Shown piece by piece: positions 10,996 to 23,847 of a DNA stretch of 64,000 nucleotides. The translations under genes were made by a program, and so were the position numbers. This DNA comes from Riptortus pedestris (lineage: Eukaryota; Arthropoda; Insecta; Hemiptera; Alydidae), in assembly GCA_019009955.1 (NCBI GenBank), contig JADPXZ010000007.1:4582501-4646500 (forward strand), in the 5' to 3' direction. Positions within the stretch are counted from its first letter, which is position 1. Each line of letters starts with the position of its first letter. A model generated the notes under the pieces. The model was given only the letters and a program-made list of their open reading frames with translations, was not told the origin of the DNA and searched no databases.

Positions 10996-11510
10996 AACCG
11001 ATAACTTTAAATGTTCAAAAACATAGCACAGAAAACTGGGTTGGTGATTTTGTTAAATATGCGGGTTTTGGGAATTAAAACATTGTCTACTACAGCTAAT
11101 AAAGTAATTAAAAAAAAGCCGCCTGTGTAAAAAATAAAAAAAGTAATAAAACCAATAAAATAAACTCAAAAACTCGAAAAATCAAAAAAAAATTCTCTCT
11201 TTTGGGTTAAAAAAATAATCTTAAATTTTGGGGCTAAAAGTGTTTTTTTTAAAAGCATTTATTCAAACAACATTTATATGAATAAAACCAACTCTTTATT
11301 CAAACTTACAACTGGAGCTGATTCAGTAAGATGAACTATATGTGTGTAAGTCTGCAAAAGTTAACCAACAACAATGGCTTTATTATTCAAAACCAAAAAA
11401 ATGAATAAATATCAATAAATAAATAAATAGGTAACAAAAAAATTGACGCTCAAAAAACAATTAAATAAAATTATTCAATTCAATAATGAGATAAAATTCA
11501 AAATCAAATT
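10996..11510. repeat. Left arm of a long inverted repeat (partner 18680-19200)
   Basis: Read in reverse complement this matches 18680-19200 for about 500 bp, including ACTTACAACTGGAGCTGATT, GTAAGTCTGCAAAAGTTAAC and AAAAGCCGCCTGTGTAA. The arms start within the ACGGAGATA end of a ~125-bp repeat unit on both sides. No coding potential is seen. Confidence 0.88.
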
Positions 11511-12650
11511 TTGAATAAAAAAAAATTAATAAACTGCCAAATTTTCGGTTTAATATTGAATAAATAATTTTTTATCACATAAATATCTAAATATGTCATC
11601 ATTATTGTATACACCACAAACAAAAATGAATAAATTCGTTCAAAATGAGAAAAAAATTAAAAATCAAATATCAATAAAAAAAAATTAATAAATTGCCAAA
11701 TTTTCGGTTTAATATTGAATAAATAATTTTTTATCACATAAATATCTAAATATGTCATCATTATAAATACATTTACAAAAATGAATAAATTTGTTCAAAA
11801 TGAGATAAAATTCAAAATCAAATTCTGAATTAAAAAAGATTAATAAATTGCCAAATTTTCGATTTAAAATTGAATAAATAATTTTTTATCACATAAATAT
11901 CTAAATATGTCATCATAATAAATACATGTACAAAAATGAATAAATTTGTTCAAAATTAGATGAAATTAAAAATCAAATTTTGAATAAAAAAAAATTAATA
12001 TAAATTGCCAATAATTATCGATTTATAATTGTCATTAATAATTTTTTAACAACATAAATATACAAAATATTTCATCTTAAATAAATACATCATACAAAAA
12101 TGAATTAAAATTTGTCCAAAATGAGATAAAACTTCAAAATCATATTTTTGAATAAAAAAAAAATTAATAATTTGCCAAATTTTCGATTTTAAAAATTGAA
12201 TTAAATAATTTGTAATCACACAATTATCTGAATATCGTCATCATAATAAATACATGTACCATAAAATGAATAAAATTTGTTTCAAAATGCAGATAAATTT
12301 AAAAAAAAATCAAATTTTTGAATAAAAAAAATTAATAAATTGCCAAATTTTCGATTTAAAATTGAATAAATAATTTTTTATCACATAAATATCTAAATAT
12401 GTCATAATTATATACATGTAAAAAATGAATAAACTTGTTCAAAATGAGATAAAATTCAAAATCAAATTCTGAATAAAAAAATGAATAAATTGCCAAATTT
12501 CCGTTTTAAAATTGAATAAATAATTTTTTATCACATAAATATCTAAATATGTCATCATTATATACACGCACAAAAATGAATAAATTTGTTCAAAATGAGA
12601 TTAAATTCAAAATCAAATTTTGAATAAAAAAAAATATTAAATATGTAATC
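11440..12650. repeat. AT-rich satellite, period ~155-160 bp, about 7-8 units
   Basis: Recurring pieces are TTGTTCAAAATGAGATAAAA, TTGCCAAATTTTCGGTTTAA, GAATAAATAATTTTTTATCA and CATAAATATCTAAATATGTC. Two further units lie at about 13040-13210 and 13720-13830. No gene is seen. Confidence 0.92.
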
Positions 12651-15600
12651 ATTATATACATGTAAAAAATTATTCATTATATTCTTTAATAATAATATAT
12701 AATGATACTCATTATTATTCAATTCCTATTGCAATTAATTTTTTCCGTCGTCTACTTATTCGTATAAATTTGATTATGAATAATTTATCTTCTTTAGTTT
12801 TCAAATTATTCAATATAATTGTTATATTTCATAAATAAAAAATATTCATTTCTCATAAATTAATTTATTCGAGGATAATAATGCAATATAACGTAATTGC
12901 ATTACAATTATTAGAGAATATAAAGCATTTATTCACAAGTTAATTTATTTGTAATTAAAATTATTCATAATTAACCGAAAACAATTATTAATAATAATTA
13001 TTATTATTATTTAAAAAAAGGAACAAATATAAATAAATAATTAACAAAAACAATTGTGGCTCAGAAAACAATTTAATAAAATTATTCAATTTGTCAATAC
13101 TGAGATAAAATTCAAAATCATATTTTGAATAAAAAAAATTAATAAATTGCCAAATTTTCGGTTTAATACTGAATAAATAATTTTTTATCATATAAATATA
13201 TTAAATATGTCATCATTATATACAAGAAAAAAGTATTCATTATATTTTTTAATAATAATATATAATGATACACATTATTATTCAATTCCTATTGCAATTA
13301 ATTTGTTTTTCGTCGTCCATTTATTCGTATTAATAAATTTGATTATGAATAATTTATTTTCTCTAGTTTTCAAATTATTCACTATAATTGTTATATTTCA
13401 TGAATAAAAAATATTCATTTCTCATAAATGAGTAACATTTATTAAAATATGTTCATTAATATTGTAATTTAATTATATGAATTATTTAACTTATTATTAT
13501 TTAAATTATTCATTATCACAAATGCCTGAATAGTAATGGGCGACCTAATTAAATTTATTCGAATACATTATTAGAGGAATATTAAAGCATTTATTCACAA
13601 ATTAATTTATTCATAATTAATGAATAACAATGGCCCATTATTCAAAACAAAAAATAAATAAATATCAATAAATAAATAAATATGCAACAAAAAAATAGTT
13701 AGTTGCTCAGAAAACAATTTAATAAAATTATTCAATTTGTCAATACTGAGATAAAATTCAAAATCAAATTCTGAATAAAAAATGAATAAATTGCTAAATT
13801 TTCGGTTTAATATTGAATAAATAATTTTGTAATTTTAATGTAGTCTTTCATAAATAATTCATGTTATTCACAGAAATGAATATTTTTTTTTTATAACATT
13901 TTGAATAATTGTGATTATAAATAATTTATTTTGCTCTAGTGCAGAAATGAATTTAATTTTCAAAATTATTCACCATAAATATTATACCTTTACAGAATAA
14001 AATTTTTTGAGATAAACATTTATATTGAATAATTGACTCGATTATAAATTTATTGTTTTCGACTGACTTATAAAATTTATTCTCAATAATGGACGACCGG
14101 CAAAATAATTTTTGAATATAGTATAAAACTATTCAATTTACAGCATTATTTTAAAAAAACAAAAAAAATCAAAGTATTTTATTTATGAATAATGATTATT
14201 CATGAATGTAACATTTATAGTGAATAATTTGAAAATTATAATTATTGCTACACTAGAATAAAATGGATTATTCATTTATAATGTGAGGAAAACAAATATC
14301 ATTTGGTGTTGTTCTTTCAGGTTTTAATAAATCATTAATTAATATCATTTTTGAGGAATAAATATTCGTTATTCATAAACGATAACGTTTTATAGTGAAT
14401 AATTGGCCAAATCATAATCCATTGCAGCCTACAGCAAAATAAATTATTCATATTAATGGACGTCGAAAATAATTTATTCCAATAAAAATAGATAATAATG
14501 TAATATATTATAATTATTAACGGATTATAATGTCTTTATTCATAAAATCTAAAATTTATAATGAATAATAAGAAAATCATAATCATTGAAGAGAAAAATG
14601 AATTATTCATAAATATGGAAGAGGATAAATAATTGTTATTCATAAAACATTTTATAGTGGAATAATTGGCTTCATAATTCATTCTAAAGACATATACATA
14701 AAAAATTATTAATAAATCACAATTATTATTAATAATGGATGAATAAAAAAAAATAATCAGATTTTAACCAAAACTATTTATTTAAGACTATATACTCCCT
14801 ATACACAGATTTTAAGAGAAATTCATATTTTTTTTTTTATTAATGTGAGGAATAAAAATTGGTTACTCATAATATTATAACATTTTCATAGTGAATAATT
14901 AATCAATATAATTTTTTTTTTACGAATATAACGAATAATTATTTTTCATAAAATGAGCCAAACATTTAGCAGAAAAGATATTAAAAAAAAAATTTATTTT
15001 TTCTTAATAATCCAATGAGTAAGACTTGTTATTGTCTTTGAATAAATAATTGATGTTATATTCATCTTGATTTATGATTATTTTACTTTATCCATTTATG
15101 ATGAATAATTCAAATTTGTGAATTAAAGACCTTTATAGTTCTTTAATAATAATAATTCAATATATTTACGTCATTATCATATTACTATTCCAATAAATTA
15201 TTATTTTTCCAATTATTTTGAATAATTGTGGCATCTGAATAATTTATTTGGCTCTAGGTAAGCAATGATTATAATTTTTCAAATTATTCAATATAAATTA
15301 TTCATAAAATTTATACAATGAATAGATAAGGAAAAAATAGATATCATTGATAAAACTAGAGAAAAATGAGTTATTCATTATAATAGGTTGCATAATTTTA
15401 TTTGTGAATAAAGACTTTATATTCATTCATAATAATAATAATTTCAATATATTACGATATTATCATATTTACTAGTTCCCAATAAATTATTAGTTTTCCA
15501 TTATTATGAATAATTGTGGATATTGAATAATTTATTTGGCTCTAGTTAGCAATGATTATAATTTTGATATTATTCATCTTTAAATGTTATATTTTATGAA

Positions 15601-16260
15601 TAACGAATATTTAGTCTTCATAAATTAGTTACATTTATAAATGATTTTTTACATCCATCCTTTTACGAATATTAATAAATTTCATGTGAGTAATTTATTT
15701 TGCCTCTTTTGTGGTAAATGATTATAATATTCAAATTATTTTCGCTATAAATTTTAAAAATTTGGACAAATAATCTTGTGATTATTATTATTATTATTAT
15801 ATAGTGACGAACTTCGGAATAACAATATTCTAAGCTATGCCATTAAATTTTTATTTTCTTAGTCAATTATTATGAATAATTTACCTTTATATCATAAAAT
15901 ATAGCAACAGTGAATAATTTACACAAATTGTAAACATTATCGTGAGTATTGATGATTATTAATGAACAATAAAAAATGTTTTATTATATAAATAAACAAT
16001 TTTATCTTTTAAATTAATTATTTATGTTATTATTCGAAATTAATGATTGTTTTTTTTTTTCATCTGAAATTATGAATAATTGTGATTACGAATAATTTAA
16101 CGTGTGAATAAGGAATGAATTCTTTAATAATAATCTATATCAAAAATTATTATAATATGAACATATATTTTCATACAATTTTTTTTTAAACAAATAACAC
16201 TATTTGTATATTTCATTTTCAAAATTATTAGATAAATTTTAACTTTTAAAAATTGAAATA
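12651..16260. repeat. AT-rich region dense in TGAATAATT / AATTATTCA
   Basis: About 3.6 kb of very AT-rich DNA in which ATTATTCA/TGAATAAT words recur on both strands at irregular spacing. Some longer pieces are duplicated (12700-12850 with 13240-13420; 15060-15300 with 15400-15600). Nothing coding is seen; the short frames are AT-rich Asn/Ile/Tyr strings. Confidence 0.8.
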
Positions 16261-16263
16261 AAT

Positions 16264-16265
<2 letters not shown>

Positions 16266-16310
<45 letters not shown>

Positions 16311-16486
16311 TATATATATATAAGCTATAATAATACTCAAATAGTTTAATAAATTTCAGTTAAATCGTATTAGAGTTGATAATTATAGACCAATTGCTCT
16401 AAGCTGTTCTGTTTCTAAAGCTTTCATTTTAAAAACGTGGCTGCTTTCAGTAAATCATAATATTATAGAATTATTATATAAATACA

Positions 16487-16541
<55 letters not shown>

Positions 16542-16545
16542 CACC
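16266..16545. repeat. Two (TA)n microsatellites with a dispersed segment between
   Basis: TA tracts at about 16268-16322 and 16487-16539. Between them lies part of the segment also at 7670-7740 (AGACCAATTGCTCTAAGCTG). Confidence 0.9.
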
Positions 16546-16829
16546 TATACGATAGCAAAAAAAACAAAAAAAAAACATTGCGACAACACTGAAATTTGTG
16601 GATATAGCATTTTGCAAAAACAATTACCTTGGTCCTTGTCCAGTGCTGCATCCGTTATTTATTTATTGTTTGGAGAAACGCAAACAAAAACAAAACAGTA
16701 ACATACAAATATATTGAATAATAATAATAATAATTTGAATAAAAGAATGAGCAAATTTGGATAAAAGCGAAGAAACAATAATTTCTAAAACCATTGCATG
16801 TATTACTTAAATCGTTATGTATTTAAAGT
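16546..16829. other. AT-rich spacer, nothing recognised
   Basis: No exon, repeat family or RNA gene is recognised, apart from a short ATA-AAT run near 16715. Confidence 0.5.
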
Positions 16830-17310
16830 AGGGATATCTCGGTTAATATTTGCGATAGAGAAAAAGTGCATATAACAACAATTGTAGAGCATCAATAGTT
16901 CAACAAGATTGGTTCTATAACATTTTACTCTCAGGCTCATAATAACGGAGATATTTGGTATTTTAGCTAAAATAAATAGTTCATGAGATACAAACCTTGT
17001 GCAACACTTTATGAAAGAAAAACTCTAATATCTCGGTTAATATTTACGATAGAGAAAAAGTGCATATAACAACAATTGTAGAGCATCAATAGTTCAACAA
17101 GATTGGTTCTATAACATTTTACTCTCAGGCTCATAATAACGGAGATATTTGGAATTATAGCTGAAATAAATAGATTAGGTCTGAGATACTAATCTTGTGC
17201 AAGACTTTTTTAAACAAAAAGGGTAATATCTCGGTTAATATTTACGATAGAGAAAAAGTGCATATAACAACAATTGTAGAGCATCAATAGTTCAACAAGA
17301 TTGGTTCAAA
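16830..17310 (+). repeat. ~125-bp inverted-end repeat, A type, 3 units (last truncated)
   Basis: Near-consensus units. The third stops after AACAAGATTGGTTC and joins unrelated DNA. Confidence 0.93.
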
Positions 17311-17660
17311 AAAAATTGTCGGACTTTATTATTAATTTCGAAAAACAGGAAAAGCGCAAAATTATCTCAAGAGTTAATCTTTAAGCAAACTTGTTTATCT
17401 GTGATAACATGATTTCAGTTCAAATCAAAATGAATTAACTTTTTTCCTGCTTACATTCTGACAATGGAATATTTGTGTGTTTTATTAAACTTCCAAGACG
17501 CAACAGGTGTGTGCAGCTAAGCATATTTCCCAGCGCGAAGTTTGAACAATAGATAAATCTGCATCCTGCTAAACACTCAACACGACCGCAGCAATATTAC
17601 AGCGAATAAATACATGATGCTAATGAGAAATGTTTACATTTTTAATAAATTGCGTTCTAA
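17311..17660. other. Unassigned non-repeat stretch
   Basis: Moderate AT content with no convincing exon or splice pair in either direction and no match to other parts of the window. Confidence 0.5.
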
Positions 17661-18195
17661 AATTCCAAGTCCTGCTAGGCCTACGCACACGCTTGCGTCA
17701 CGGTTCAATAATGCCGTATTTGAGTTGATAATTATAGACCAATTGCTTTAAGCTGTTCTGTTTCTAAAGCTTTCATTTCATAACATAGCTTTCAGCATAT
17801 TTCACATTATATTCCAAATATCTCCGTTATTATGCGTCGGATCGAAAAATTGTACATAACCAATCTTATTGCAAATTAAATTTACTATAAATATTGTTAT
17901 ATACATTTATTCTCTATCTTGAATATTAACCGAGATATTAGCGTTTTTCTTTAATAAAGTGTTGCACAAAGTTAGTATCTCAGACCTAATCTATTATAGT
18001 TATTGTTAACAAAAAAAAATTATAGAACAAATCTTGTTGAATTATTGATGCTCTGCAATTGTTGTTATATGCACTTTTTCTCTATCGTAAATATTAACCG
18101 AGATATTAGCGTTTTTTCTACAAAAAGTGTTCCGCAAGTTAGTATCACAACTATTTATTTTAGCAATTCGTAACTAAAATTCCAAATATCTCCAA
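17661..18195 (-). repeat. Dispersed segment plus minus-orientation ~125-bp repeat units (B, A, partial)
   Basis: 17665-17815 copies 7630-7770 in the same orientation. A B-type unit and an A-type unit follow, then a unit broken at about 18195 (CCAAATATCTCCAATTGGG). Confidence 0.88.
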
Positions 18196-18302
18196 TTGGG
18201 AATTCCTTTTTTTTTATTTTCCCGAAATATTTCTGACTAACCAGTTAATTAATGAAATGTTCAAATATGTCAATCATATCTGAGACTTCAATATGTCAGT
18301 TC

Positions 18303-18305
<3 letters not shown>

Positions 18306-18373
<68 letters not shown>
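18306..18373. repeat. (TA)n microsatellite
   Basis: Nearly pure TA tract of about 65 bp. Confidence 0.95.
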
Positions 18374-18380
<7 letters not shown>

Positions 18381-18404
18381 CATACCTTCAATAAAACTCA
18401 AAAG

Positions 18405-18668
18405 TGTCTTAATAAATTTCAGTTAAATCGAATTCGAGTTAATAATTATAGACCAATTGCCTTAAGCTGTTCTGTTTCTAAAGCTTTGGTTTCATAACTG
18501 AAAAATGTATTCAAATGTCCATCGATCCTAAATATCTCCGTTATTATGAGCCTGAGAGTAAAATGTTATAGAACCAATCTTGTTGAACTATTGATGCTCT
18601 ACAATTGTTGTTATATGCACTTTTTCTCTAGAGTAAATATTAACCGAGATATTAGCGTTTTTCTTTAG
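18405..18668 (-). repeat. Dispersed segment plus one minus A-type ~125-bp unit
   Basis: It begins with the AGACCAATTGCCTTAAGCTG segment. The phrase AAATGTCCATCGATCCTA precedes the unit; the same phrase occurs at about 21942 and inverted at about 21598. Confidence 0.88.
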
Positions 18669-18679
18669 TAAAGTCTTGT

Positions 18680-19200
18680 ATTTTTAAAAATAGTCTTGAT
18701 TTTCAATTTTATCTCATTATTGACAAATTGAATAATTTTATTAATTTTTTTTTCTTACCTATTTCAACAACAACAAACTTTTTTTTGTTACCTATTTATT
18801 TATTTATTTTTTGTTTTGAATAATAAAGCCATTGTTGTTGGTTAACTTTTGCAGACTTACACACATATAGTTCATCTTACTGAATCAGCTCCAGTTGTAA
18901 GTTGAATAGAGTGTTGGTTTTATTCATATAAATGTTGTTTGAATAAATGCTTTTAAAAACACTTTTAGCCCCAAAATTTAGATTATTTTTTGACCCAAAA
19001 GAGAGAATTTTTATTTGATTTTCGAGTTTTGAGTTTATTTTATTGGTTTTATTACTTTTTTTATTTTTATTACACAGGCGGCTTTTTTAAATTACTTTAT
19101 TAGATGTTGTAGAATATTTTTAATTTCCCAAACCCGCATATTAACGAAATCACCAATCCAGTTTCTGGCTATGTTTTTGCCATTATGTTACGGTTATCTC
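18680..19200. repeat. Right arm of the long inverted repeat (partner 10996-11510)
   Basis: Inverted counterpart of the left arm, with small indels between the arms. Together they enclose about 7.2 kb of AT-rich DNA. It ends at GTTACGGTTATCTCCGTTAT, running into a minus-orientation ~125-bp unit. Confidence 0.88.
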
Positions 19201-19328
19201 CGTTATTATGAGTCTGAGAGTAAAATGTTATAGAACCAATCTTGTTGAACTATTGATGCTCTACAATTGTTGTTATATACATTTATTCTCTATCTTGAAT
19301 ATTAACCGAGATATTTGCATTTTTTCCA
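19195..19328 (-). repeat. One minus-orientation A/B hybrid ~125-bp unit
   Basis: It starts as an A-type unit and ends with the B-type phrase ATACATTTATTCTCTATCTT. Confidence 0.88.
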
Positions 19329-19578
19329 GAGAGCTGATAAGCAATTGATAACGGAGGAATGCTTTTGATAGCACAGAATAATAAAAGGCCATTATAATCC
19401 AGGCACTTGAATGTAGCTCTTTGTTCCCGCCATTTCATACCTCTTAGCCCAGCGAGGTTAGATACAACAAAGGCGGGCTTTGTTCGAAACCCTTACGCGC
19501 CATATTTCGCTTATAATAGATTGCAAAAGAATTTCGTGCCATATTTACTGGCGATTTCAATTTAAAACTTTAGATTCT
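19329..19578. other. Unassigned stretch of moderate GC
   Basis: It contains CTTTGTTCCCGCCATTTCAT and CAACAAAGGCGGGCTTTGTT. No splice-bounded frame is convincing. It is possibly an old transposon fragment. Confidence 0.4.
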
Positions 19579-19579
19579 C

Positions 19580-20095
19580 GTAGATATCTCGGTTAATATT
19601 TACGATAGAGAAAAAGTGCATATAACAACAATTGTAGAGCATCAATAGTTCAACAAGATTGGTTCTATAACATTTTACTCTCAGGCTCATAATAACAGTG
19701 ATATTTGGAATCTTAGCTAAAATAAATAGATTAGGTCTTAAACAAGACTTTATTAAAGAAAAACGCTAATATCTCGGTTAATATTTGCGATAGAGAAAAA
19801 GTGCATATAACAACAATTGTAGAGCATCAATAGTTCAACAAGATTGGTTCTATAACATTTTACTCTCAGGCTCATAATAACGGAGATATTTGGAATTTTA
19901 GCTAAAATAAATAGATTAGGTCTGAGATACTAATCTTGTGCAAGACTTTTTTAAACAAAATGGCTAATATCTCGATTAATATTCTCGATAGAGAAAAAGT
20001 GCATATAACAACAATTGTAGAGCATCAATGGTTCAACAAGATTGGTTCTATAACATTTTACTCTCAGGCTCATAATAACGGAGATATTTGGGAAT
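19580..20095 (+). repeat. ~125-bp inverted-end repeat, A type, 3 units
   Basis: Three near-consensus plus units with period about 195 bp. The last ends GGAGATATTTGGGAATGTTC. Confidence 0.94.
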
Positions 20096-20430
20096 GTTCT
20101 AAATCGCCACTTCTCAAAAAAACCGGTTGTATTGTCATAAAGAACCGTTATTACGGTTAATCGTGAGTTTAAACACAATAATGGGGACTGTTGACATTTG
20201 GGAAATAATTAAATGCTCCCGATGAAAGCCTAAATTACAACTAGCTCTGAGAACTATTAAGTGGTTAATAACTAGGCAATTATCAATCTTGGCTAACCAA
20301 ACTGTTTGATGAACTCGTGACGCGATTTCAGAATATTTAAGCGTTGGAATAATGCGATTTATTATATAACAGAGTATTGTTTATGTGACACGAGCAGGAG
20401 TGGGGCTTTGCTCGAGGATGAAAACTGAAA
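20096..20430. other. Unassigned stretch ending in a recurrent leader segment
   Basis: From about 20340 it contains the leader (AATAATGCGATTTATTATAT, ACACGAGCAGGAGTGGGGCT, TTTGCTCGAGGATGAAAACT) that also precedes repeat units at 37535, 37725, 39567, 41620 and 47815. Nothing coding is seen. Confidence 0.65.
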
Positions 20431-20434
20431 AATG

Positions 20435-21570
20435 CAAATATCTCGGCTAATATTCAAGATAGAGAATAAATGTATATAACAATATTTATAGTAAATTTAA
20501 TTTGCAATAAGATTGGTTATGTACAATTTTACTCTCAGGCTCATAATAACGGAGATATTTGGAATTTTCCCGCCAAAATGCTAATTAGCTCTGATAATGT
20601 TATCAGTGAGACATATTATTCATTGAAAAATGCAAATATCTCGGTTAATATTCAAGATAGAGAATAAATGTATATAACAATATTTATAGTAAATTTAATT
20701 TGCAATAAGATTGGTTATGTACAATTTTTCGATCCGACGCATAATAACGGAGATATTTGGAATTTTCTAATTTCCCCGCCAAAATGCTAATCAGCTGTGA
20801 TAATGAGGTCTGATAGTGTTATCAGTGAGTCATATTATTCATTCAAAAATGCAAATATCTCGGCTAATATTCAAGATAGAGAATAAATGTATATAACAAT
20901 ATTTATAGGAAATTTAATTTGCAATAAGATTGGTTATGTACAATTTTTCGATCCGACGCATAATAACGGAGATATTTGGAATTTTTGGTATGGGTAGCTA
21001 AAATAATAACATTGTGCAAGACTTTTTTAAAGAAAAACGCTAATATCTCGGTTAATATTTACTCTAGAGAAAAAGTGCATATAACAACAATTGTAGAGCA
21101 TCAATAGTTCAACAAGATTGGTTCTATAACATTTTACTCTCAGGCTCATAATAACGGAGATATTTGGAATTTTAGCTAAAATAAATAGATTAGGTCTGAG
21201 ATACTAACTTTATGGGGTACTTTTTTAAAGAAAAACGCTAATATCTCGGTTAATATTTACGATAGAGAAAAAGTGCATATAACAACAATTGTAGAGCATC
21301 AATAGTTCAACAAGATTGGTTCTATAACATTTTACTCTCAGGCTCATAATAACGGAGATATTTGGAATTTTAGCTAAAATAAATAGATTAGGTCTGAGAT
21401 ATTAACCTAGTGCAACTACTTTTTTAATGAAAAACGCTAATATCTCGGTTAATATTTACGATAGAGAAAAAGTGCATATAACAACAATTGTAGAGCATCA
21501 ATAGTTCAACAAGATTGGTTCTATAACATTTTACTCTCAGGCTCATAATAACGGAGATATTTGGCAATTT
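20435..21570 (+). repeat. Array of 3 B-type then 3 A-type ~125-bp units
   Basis: B units carry ATTTGCAATAAGATTGGTTA and TTTTCGATCCGACGCATAAT; the first has an A-type 3' end, suggesting recombination between subfamilies. A units follow from about 21040. Spacing is about 195-220 bp. Confidence 0.94.
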
Positions 21571-21985
21571 TTTTCTATTTCGTCATCTCATGGATAGGAT
21601 CGATGGACATTTGAAGAGGAAAAAAAAATCTGAAACCTATCCTTGGCCTATATTACATGCACTTCTTCTTGGTAAAGTATTTCTTAATGAGCTTCGTGCA
21701 CGCTAATAATTAGTTCCCTCGGCTAAAGACCACCCATTATCTTAAATGTTAGCTATTCTTTTAGTTAGAGTCTGCAACTTCTAAAGTAAATTTTGCTTTC
21801 TTATCAACTTCCCTTCAGCCCGTTATCACAGTAATGGGTTTAGCTTGTAAGCCGCACGCTTTTATCTCAGGTAGGCCCGCCCTCCTGCAAACTCGGCGAG
21901 GTTAAAAGAAACTTATTTTTACCTTGTGAGTTTTTTAATGTTCAAATGTCCATCGATCCTACGAAAATGGTGAAAATGAGGCCCG
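21571..21985. other. Unassigned stretch bounded by an inverted short phrase
   Basis: TAGGATCGATGGACATTTGA near 21595 is the reverse complement of the phrase near 21940, so about 340 bp lie between short inverted repeats and then ~125-bp arrays pointing in opposite directions. No coding exon is seen. Confidence 0.5.
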
Positions 21986-21989
21986 TTCA

Positions 21990-22268
21990 AAAATTCCAAA
22001 TATCTCCGTTATTATGAGCCTGAGAGTAAAATGTTATAGAACCAATCTTGTTGAACTATTGATGCTCTACAATTGTTGTTATATGCACTTTTTCTCTATC
22101 GTAAATATTAACCGAGATATTAGCGTTTTTCTTTAATAAAGTCTTGCACAAGGTTAATATTTTAGCTATTCTTAATAAAAATTCCAAATATCTCCGTTAT
22201 TACGAGTCCAAATTGTTATATACATTTATTCTCTATCTTGAATATTAGCCGAGATATTTGCATTTGAT
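21990..22268 (-). repeat. ~125-bp inverted-end repeat, minus orientation, 1 full and 1 internally deleted unit
   Basis: The second unit jumps from ATCTCCGTTATTACGAGTCC to a B-type end (ATACATTTATTCTCTATCTT). Confidence 0.9.
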
Positions 22269-22352
22269 GGTCACATATGTTTACTAGACGAGATATTTTT
22301 CTGATAACATTATCAATTAGCTAGTAGAAGGTTTACTTTGGGGCTTTTAATT

Positions 22353-22681
<329 letters not shown>

Positions 22682-22684
<3 letters not shown>

Positions 22685-23340
22685 GAACCGGTTAGCCAAG
22701 AGAGCAACAGCCCCTCCCTCACAGCTGACATAACATCTAGACAGCAAAATGCCCGCCAGAGCCAGTTCCTTGCCAAACCTGAAGCAGCCAACAGAAAGCG
22801 GAAGTTGCCAACACACATTAACCCATTAGCCGTGCAATAGACAATAGCTCTAGATGAGTTACTGCAACTCATAGGAACTCCCAGAAGATATCTAGAAGGG
22901 TTCCAGGAGGTACTAGACAGTTTCGAAGAGGCACGTATATTACGATATGTCACAGGGAGAACCTAAGATAGATTCAAGGAGGTACTTAGATTGCAGGAGA
23001 CATCTAGACAGATCAAAAATAGATTAAAAAAAAGAGAACTTCGACAGATCCCAGGAGGTATCTAGACAGATAATAAGGAGGTACCAAGACAGAATCTAGA
23101 AATCATGAAAAAAGTACAGAAGAACCTAGACAATTTCCAGGGGGAACGAACCTAGACAGATTCTAGGGGGTGCGTACCTGGTCAGATTCCAAAGGGTGGG
23201 AGTACGAACCTAGACAGATACAGGTGGTGCAAACCTAGACAATTTCCAGGGGGAACGAACCTAGACAGATCCCAGGAGCTATCTAGACAGATAATAAGGA
23301 GGTACCAAGACAGAATCTAGGAGGTATCTAGATAGAGTCC
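22682..23340. repeat. Moderate-GC stretch grading into a degenerate CTAGACAG tandem repeat
   Basis: 22682-22860 is not repetitive and has no recognisable exon. From about 22870 a 20-60 bp degenerate motif (CAGGAGGTATCTAGACAGAT and GAACCTAGACAGATT-like variants) recurs to the start of the C-rich tract. It would lie in the last intron of the zinc-finger gene. Confidence 0.65.
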
Positions 23341-23845
23341 CCCCACCCCCCCCCCCCCCCACCCCCCCCCCCCCCCACCCCCCCCCCCCCCCACCCCCCC
23401 CCCCCCCCACCCCCCCCCCCCCCCACCCCCCACCCCCCCCACCCCCCCCCCACCCCACCCCCCCCCCCCCACACCCCCCCCCCCCCCCACCCCCCCCCCC
23501 CCCCACCCCCCCCCACCCCCACCCCCCCCCCACAACCCCCCCCCCCCCCCCCACCACCCCCCCCCCCCCCCACCACCCCCTCCCACACCCCCCCCCCCCC
23601 CCCACCCCCCCCCCCCCCCAACCCCACCCACCCACCGCCCCCCCCCCCCACCCCCCCCCCCCCCCACCCCCCCCCCCCCCCACCCCACCCCACCCCCCCC
23701 CCCCCCACCCCCCACCCCCCCACCCACCCCCACCACCCCCACCCCCCCCACACCCACCACCCACCCCACCCCCCACCACCCCCACCCCCCCCCCCCCACA
23801 CCCCCCCACCCCCCCAACCCCCCCCCCCCCACCCCCCCCCCCCCC
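23341..23845. repeat. C-rich minisatellite (C5-16 A)n abutting a splice acceptor
   Basis: About 500 bp of C runs broken by single A. It runs straight into CCCCCCAG, the acceptor of the zinc-finger exon, so it doubles as the polypyrimidine tract. The minus strand is G-run DNA. Confidence 0.95.
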
Positions 23846-23847
23846 AG

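Noticed and set aside
22747..22830. Possible upstream exon of the zinc-finger gene (AAAATGCCCGCCAGAGCC)
   Set aside because: The frame is short and ends at a stop, there is no donor in phase with the 23848 exon, and no family match is seen.
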